Shown here: positions 58,130 to 64,000 of the stretch, one piece after another
Layout: every line of letters begins with the position of its first letter
Position numbering within the stretch: the first letter of the stretch is position 1
NCBI GenBank assembly: GCA_037962975.1
Contig: CM075674.1
Location: forward strand, 42,112,501-42,176,500
DNA length: 64,000 bases
Direction: 5' to 3'
Origin: Clitoria ternatea
Taxonomy: Eukaryota > Streptophyta > Magnoliopsida > Fabales > Fabaceae
Made by a program: the position numbers and the translations under genes
Notes under the pieces: model-generated
The model's database searches: none
What the model was told of the DNA's origin: nothing
What the model saw: the letters and a program-made list of their open reading frames with translations, nothing else

Positions 58130-59060
58130 CTCATGAAAAATAAAATTGTGGGCCAAATGTATTGCTGAAATATTGTCACAATATATAAAAGTTGGTTGAG
58201 AAACCCATATGTTAAGGTTGTTAAAGGTATAGTTCAACCATTGAATTTCACGAGTAAGAGTGGCTAAAGCTCTATATTGTACCTCAGATGAAGAAGATGA
58301 CACAATGACTTACTTCTTGCTTTTCCATGAGATAAGGGATCTCCCAAGAAAAACATAGAAACCTATAATAGACCTTCTTGTCTTTACACAACAAGCCTAA
58401 TCAAAATTAGCATAAGTAAAAAGTTTGAGGTCTAAGTCTACAGAGAAGAAAATTCTTTGTGCAGGTGCACTTTAGATATCTTAATACTCTAGTAACAACT
58501 TTAAAATGAACGTTCATAGGTTTGCTTATGAGACTTAACTGTTGAATTGAGTAGCTGATATCAAGTCTGGTTAAAGTGAGATAGAGTGGTTTTCTTATCA
58601 TTCTTTTGGATGACAAAACGTCACTAAGAGGAGTTCCTTGACCAAATTGAAGTTTTATTGAGGAATCAAATGGGTTTTACAGGTTTAAATCTTAAATTTT
58701 CATCGTCTTCTAAAAGTTCAAGAGTATATTTCCTATGATTCATAAGAATTTCAGTTTCTGACCTTACAATCTCAAGACGCAAGAAATACCTGAAAGGTCC
58801 TAAGTCTTTAATTTTAAAGGCTTGATCAAGCTTTCCTTTTACTTCGTTAGTTTCCTTCATTCAATTTCCCATGAGGACAATGTCATCACCATAAATCAAA
58901 AGGGAAATGAACTGAGAATCCCTAGATTTTGTGAATAAGGCTTGATTTGCTTGTGACTGTATATGTCCCATGTCCAAGACAGAGTAGCATGTCATTCTTT
59001 GTTTGCCTACTTCAATCCATATAGGGATTTGTTCAATTTGCAAATCTTCTTGGATTTCTT
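58130..59060 (-). pseudogene. Old copia element E0, right part: reverse transcriptase and RNase H
   Basis: The minus-strand frames encode a decayed copia RT (SQFISLLIYGDDIVLMGN, with the catalytic motif changed to YGDD; KIKDLGPFRYFLRLEI) and RNase H (SSSEVQYRALATLTREIQWL; IYCDNISAIHLAHN). They are split by stops at several places, including one just after MGN. RNase H breaks off at 58130, where the E1 duplication begins, and resumes at 38271. The upstream part of E0 is absent beyond about 59060. Confidence 0.85.
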
Positions 59061-59159
59061 ATATAGAAAACTAGGTGGGGCAGCAAAGAAATTGCATGGG
59101 GCCATTTTGTGTCACATAGTTGATATGTTAAAATGTTTTATATGTTAAAATTTGAGTAT

Positions 59160-59510
59160 AAAGGCTTGATCCCACAACTTCTGAGAAATAAAAAAAATCT
59201 CAACACTAAACTATTTAACACATTTAAGAAATATAATATAAGTGGTATGTTATATTTTTAAAATAGATATCTATTAATAAAATATATTTACAAAATAACC
59301 ATTCTCGTTCTTTTCATTCATTAATTTTAATTTTTATATTGAAAAAAAAAGATAAAATTATTTATTTTATAAATTTTAACAAATATATATTCTATAAATA
59401 TAATATAATAATATGTGATTACATTATATCTCTTAAATATATTAAATAATTTAGTGATAAGTTTTTAATTTTATCTTCTATATGTTCCGGGATTAATTCT
59501 CCACACCGGC
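59160..59510. repeat. Foldback element, copy 2
   Basis: The left arm (GATCCCACAACTTCTGAG) mirrors the right arm (reverse complement AATCCCGGAACATATAG). The arms run through ATTTAAGAAATATAATA-like sequence to a centre near 59340. It is related to 21110-21500 in both arms and centre. Confidence 0.55.
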
Positions 59511-61374
59511 CTTATAAAAACACCAAAAATAAAATGAAAACCATGTTTCTCTGTCTCTCCTTTAGGGTGGGTCCCAAGCGTTTTAATCTGAAAGAAAATA
59601 ACGTGGGCCCACTAAAACGTGGAGAATGATTAGGACTTTGGACGGCCGTGATTTTCGCTCCGTGCCACGAAGACCGTCCGATCATCAACTTAATGACAGC
59701 TCACGCATGGTTGGCGCCAGGTGGTGAGGTGCTGTGGTCAATCACGTTGCATGCTCCACGTCATCCCAACCCAAAAATCTGCACTTTACAATCTTCCTTT
59801 TTTGGTACATAATTACAATCTTTGTTTCATGTTACGATATTTTAGTATTATACTAATACTAATAAAATATTTTTTAAAAATTTTATACTTGGAATATATT
59901 TTAATAATTATTTATAATAATTTGTTAGCATTGAGTAAATAATTTAAAAGTTTATATCTTAAATGTAATTATGTGATATTTAATTGATTATTAAAATTTT
60001 TTACATAAAATCAGTTACGTAGATGATATCAAAATAATTATTTTATGAAGTTATAGATCAAAATAAGAATACTTTTATATCTTTTTAATATTGGAGTTAT
60101 TAAATATCATAAACATTAATCAGATTGAATACTATTAAAAAGTCTTTGAAGGATTAAAAAATAAATATATTAAAGTTTAACAAAAAAAAATAATTTATGA
60201 GAACTACATATTGTATATAATGTTAATAATATGCCCGAAAAATAACTTTGCTAGATAAATCACTATGGTGTTTGCTTCCCAATAAATATATTATATGATG
60301 GTTTGATCAAAACTTTGTAATAGCTTCTTGATGGCTTGAATAACTGGTCTTCCATGGCTTAATCCTTAGATGGCTTGTGTAATTCGCTTGTAAATAGTAA
60401 TTGAATCTATTTGGATATTTAACAATATGCAATTATAGTTTTAGTTTTTATTTTAATTAATTTTTTAGTTTTTTATTTTAATGACACATCAACATCAATA
60501 ATAAGTCACGTTAACAATTTAAACACGTAGAACTAATTAGAAAATTTTTAAAAGCATAAAGAATAAAATGGAAACTTTTAAAACATACAAGGTTACACGA
60601 AAACTAAACTCAAACATACTGAACCAAATAGCTAATTTAGCTTCTTATGAAACACTATTCCAATTTTTTGTACAATTAATTTGTTTTGCTATATAATGCC
60701 CTTATTGATGAATAAATTTTTATAATCAAAATAACAATAATAATGAGGTAGGTTAATACATAGATCATTTTATCTTTCAATCATTAATTAGGTAATATGA
60801 AGGGTTACATTATATCCAATACCTTTATTCATATTTAACTATAAAGAGAATTTAAATTTTAGAATCAAGATCTTTGGCCATAAAACACATTACCATGCAA
60901 AATTTTTATAAAAGTGATCTTATTCATATTTATCTCTCTAATTCTTTTTCTCTATATTTTTTCTCTATATATTTTTCTTTTCACTTAAAAACACATTATT
61001 AGGTCCCACCACACCCTCTTTCTATCTTCTATCACCTACTATATCTTTCATTAGCCAAAGAATATTATGATCCTAAATTATGTTCATTTCTATCTATAAT
61101 TATCATTTGATAATTATCACATACTAATTTTTTTATTTTTTTTATTTTTGAGCAATTAAATAGAAAACGTAAGTAATACTAACTTTTATGTGTTTTCATA
61201 TGAACATCTAGATGATAAGTTCTAATGATTTTAAGAGTAATTTTAGAAAACTAATATAAATTATAGATGAACTCAATAACTTAATAAAATTAACTAACTT
61301 TCTTAATATTCGTAAATTAGAAAAATCAATCATGTATAAAACAATACATTTTAACACTAAGTTTAAAAAACATA
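59511..61374. other. Non-coding DNA with a G+C-richer, promoter-like island
   Basis: 59560-59780 is clearly richer in G+C than its surroundings. It contains ACGTGGGCCCAC (with the palindrome GTGGGCCCAC), a second ACGTGG 10 bases later, ACGGCCGT and CCACGTCATC. Such GGGCCCAC and ACGT boxes are common in plant promoters. No gene follows on either strand, and the rest to 61374 is A+T-rich and empty. Confidence 0.5.
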
Positions 61375-61805
61375 AGGTGTCTGTTTGGCATAGATAACTT
61401 ATGACCCTTTTAAAAGTTTATGGGTTTTTAAAAGCTATTAGAATTATTTTGTAAACATAAAAAATGAGGATCTTATAGCTTTTAAAAAGTTATAATTAGC
61501 TCACAACTTTTGAAAAGCTACTAAGGTAGCTTATAACTTTTCAAAAGTCATAACCTTAATTTTTCATTAATTATTTAGTTATCATTTTTACCTTTATTTT
61601 TTTAAATGATCATTTTTAACACTCACATAATTAAAATATTATATGTATTTTTTAAGTTATTTAACACAATTTAAGCTAGTTTTACTAAATAGCTTTACTT
61701 CAATAAACTACCTAAAATATTATAAGCTATAAGTTACTCAAAAAATTATAAACCATAAGCTATAAGCTCATTTTGCTAGAGCCAATTTATGACTGGTAGT
61801 ATAGA
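61375..61805. repeat. Probable MITE-like repeat rich in AGCTTATAA motifs
   Basis: The stretch begins GTGTCTGTTTGGCATAG and contains many copies of AGCTTATAACTTTT or its complement, ending TAAGCTATAAGCTCATTTTG. This GTTTGGC-plus-AGCTTATAAG style is typical of hAT-type MITEs. Clear target duplications could not be fixed. Confidence 0.4.
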
Positions 61806-62309
61806 CATCACTCTAAATAAAACCAAATCTAGCCTAATAGATTTATGATATATATGATAGTAATTCATAAAGTATAAAGGGGTGTTTGGTTTCCCGTTAG
61901 GGTTGGTCGAACCTCGATTTGACCAGCCTTAAAAAAGATCCCACGGTCAAATAGAATTTTGACTGTCTCAAACGACATGTAGGATTAATATTAACCTTTA
62001 GATTTTTTTCATTTTCATAACCTTTAGATTAATTAATTGAAAAGTAAGATAATGCAAATCTCATTTGTTTATTTGTGGATGCCTATGGGGCCAATCCAAG
62101 AAGAGTCGCGACTTAGAAAATGGTTATTGAATAGATTTGTTGTAAATTGTCCCATTAGAAGCAATGTTATTTATTCTTTGGTAGTTGTATTTATCTTATC
62201 AAATCCGTACTCTTTTCACTTCCCCTTTTTCATTTCTTTTTTTTAAGCTCATGTTTCTATTTTAAATTCATTTACATCTATTCAATAGATTTTTTATAGA
62301 GTGGTGATT
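61806..62309. other. Non-coding DNA
   Basis: No gene is supported. A short frame at 62037-62246 lacks any familiar domain. At 61912-61928 there is a small inverted phrase, GGTCGAACCTCGATTTGACC. Confidence 0.5.
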
Positions 62310-63440
62310 GTGGAGGGAAGCAATATTACTTGAGTCAAATGGAGCAAGTGTGTTATGAAAAAAAGGCATGTTGGTGGATTAGGAATAAGGGATTTGGGTT
62401 TACTTTATAGAGTTTTGTTGGGAAAGTGATAATGAAGGTTATTTGTGGAAAATGAATTTATAAGTTCAGGTCTTGAAAGCTAAATATGGGAATAGGGTTT
62501 AGCTGGGGAGAGGAACATGTTTTTAAAAGTGGTCTAGGTTGTGGTGTGATCTAAGGAAGGCCCTAGTTCTTGAGGGAGAAGTTAGTAAGAAGGTGGTAGG
62601 AGAAAATGAGAGGATTCTATTTTGGTTTGATTGTTGGGTAAGGGAGTACCTTAAAATCATAGTTTGCTAGGTTGTATCGCAATCCTTAGGGAGCATGTTA
62701 TGTTAAGGTGTGTGTGATAGGCGAATAGGACGATGATATTTGGAGGTGTGTATTCCAATGATGACGATTGTTATTTGTTTAGGAACAAGATTTGGTTGTT
62801 TCTTTTTTTACAAGTCCTTAGGGAGCATGTTATGTTGAGGTTGGGTGTTTTTATTGTCTCTTACACTTGGTTACATTGTGTTGATAATGCTTACTCAGTT
62901 AAATTGGCGTATTCCTCATTGTTGCAACATGACTATGTGATTGATTTTCCATTTTTTTAGCACTTTTGGTTAAAAATCGTCGCTCTCAAGGTGGTTGCAT
63001 TTGGATGGAGAGCATTGTTTAACAGGTTACAAACTAAAAGTAATTTGTAACAACATGGTATTGATTTGGATGATTTATATTTTGTGTGGTAAGATGAAAT
63101 TTAAATTGCTTATCATGTTCTTTTTATTTGTCATTTTTCATATAGATTATGTCAAATGGTCTATCATTGATTGATTATCACAATTGTTTTACATTTTAAT
63201 TTTCGTTTTACTTGTGGGTGGGGTCCAAAGCAAGGGTTAGGTGTTGTTAGGTTTGTAGTAATATGGACTATGTAATTATCACGAAATGATGTTACTTTTA
63301 AGGGTGATAGTACCTGTAGAGAGGAAGCTTGATTTGATTAAATTTAGATCACGGTATTGGTTATGTAGCATATGTAAAAGCTTCAATAGGTCCATTGTTG
63401 ATTGGTATAGAGAGTCTATTCTTTATTTAACAAGTATGTG
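62310..63440 (+). pseudogene. Decayed LINE ORF2 C-terminal fragment
   Basis: Plus-strand frames, broken by many stops, give GGLGIRDLGLLYRVLLGK (62375-62430), then DNAYSVKLAYSSLL and LKIVALKVVAFGWRALFNRLQT (62885-63035; zf-RVT), and finally a WLSRNDVTFKG-like phrase near 63280. This is the order at the end of plant LINE ORF2. The phrase CCTTAGGGAGCATGTTATGTT occurs twice (62682 and 62816), a local duplication. There is no endonuclease or intact RT. Confidence 0.7.
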
Positions 63441-64000
63441 ACGTGTTACTTATGGTTTTTGACATTCCTTGTGCCTTTTAATGCATGTTTTTCTTCTTTG
63501 TCGATAAAAAACATAACATTAATTAATTAATTTGATATTTTAAATTTAGTCCATAAAACTATAAGGTAGAGTGAATAGGAAAATACCCATATTCATACCA
63601 TCTCCAAAATATTTTATGAATAATGTCAATTTAACGCATAATTTTCCATTCAATTAAAGATGACAATCAGACCCAGACACATTGGGTATTTGTAAAAATT
63701 ACCCACGATGGAAGGGTATTTACCCAGTTAACAAGTATGGAGACAAAGATGAAGAATTATTTGTAAAAATATGTGGGTACAGGTGCGAGGATGGGTACTA
63801 TACTACCCACTTTGTCTTACCCTGTCCTGTATTCCCTTTAATATGCTTAAATTTTTTATTTTTTATTTTTTATGTTTTTGACTTTTAAATTTAAAATTTA
63901 AACAATAAAATCAATATATTATTAATACTAATATACCTACGTTTTTACTTAAGTCTTCCGTTCTATAATAATTATTGCTATTCTATATATTATTATTAGC
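63441..64000. other. Non-coding DNA to the window edge
   Basis: Mostly A+T-rich. 63670-63830 contains GGGTA/TACCC alternations (GGGTATTTACCC, GTGGGTACAGG, GATGGGTAC) of the sort seen in dispersed plant repeats. No gene is seen. Confidence 0.5.

Noticed and set aside
63670..63830. Short ORF of 68 codons as a gene
   Set aside because: It lies in a GGGTA/TACCC repeat-like stretch and lacks any recognisable domain.

Overview
This window is plant nuclear DNA, almost certainly from a dicot; a legume is plausible but not proven. The evidence is an A+T-rich background, spliceosomal GT..AG introns, plant-type LTR retrotransposons (Athila-like Ty3/gypsy, several Ty1/copia including a Sirevirus-type element), a plant L1-type LINE, a Mutator-like DNA transposon, a CACTA-like remnant and an integrated plant pararetrovirus (Caulimoviridae). 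I could not support any ordinary host gene; every recognisable reading frame belongs to a mobile or viral element.

Layout. 1-7207: right-hand part of an Athila-like gypsy element on the minus strand (gag-pol with three in-frame stops, tRNA-Asp PBS, 2.7 kb LTR). It sits in the integrase of a copia element on the plus strand (7208-9798). 9820-15125: a structurally complete Mutator-like element with 194-bp terminal inverted repeats, a perfect 9-bp target duplication, an apparently intact five-exon MURA transposase and a convergent gene for a GRF zinc-finger membrane protein. 15135-21616: A+T-rich non-coding DNA with a LINE tail, a CACTA-like remnant and a foldback element. 21632-27332: a nearly intact LINE with a 15-bp target duplication. 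28362-36690: more than one genome length of a caulimovirid in minus orientation, with its tRNA-Met primer site present twice 7976 bp apart and a right end at a (TA)n tract.

37815-59060 is a nest of four elements, each boundary fixed by a target duplication or a broken reading frame. An old copia remnant (E0) was split by copia E1 (38277-58124, duplication CTTCT). E1 was itself entered by Sirevirus-type copia E2 (40732-50608, duplication GTTAG) and by a gypsy-like element now reduced to a 3.9-kb solo LTR (53363-57254, duplication GGCTT). E2 carries an extra gene between pol and the 3' LTR, preceded by an array of 12-bp palindromes also found in its LTRs. 59061-64000 is intergenic, with a second foldback copy, a MITE-like stretch and a decayed LINE fragment.

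Most elements are broken by stops or frameshifts. The Mutator-like element is the one that looks able to move by itself. A recurring theme is that three unrelated LTRs each carry a dense array of a different short motif, upstream of the putative TATA box in the two elements whose orientation is certain. All assignments come from reading the sequence; no database search was possible.
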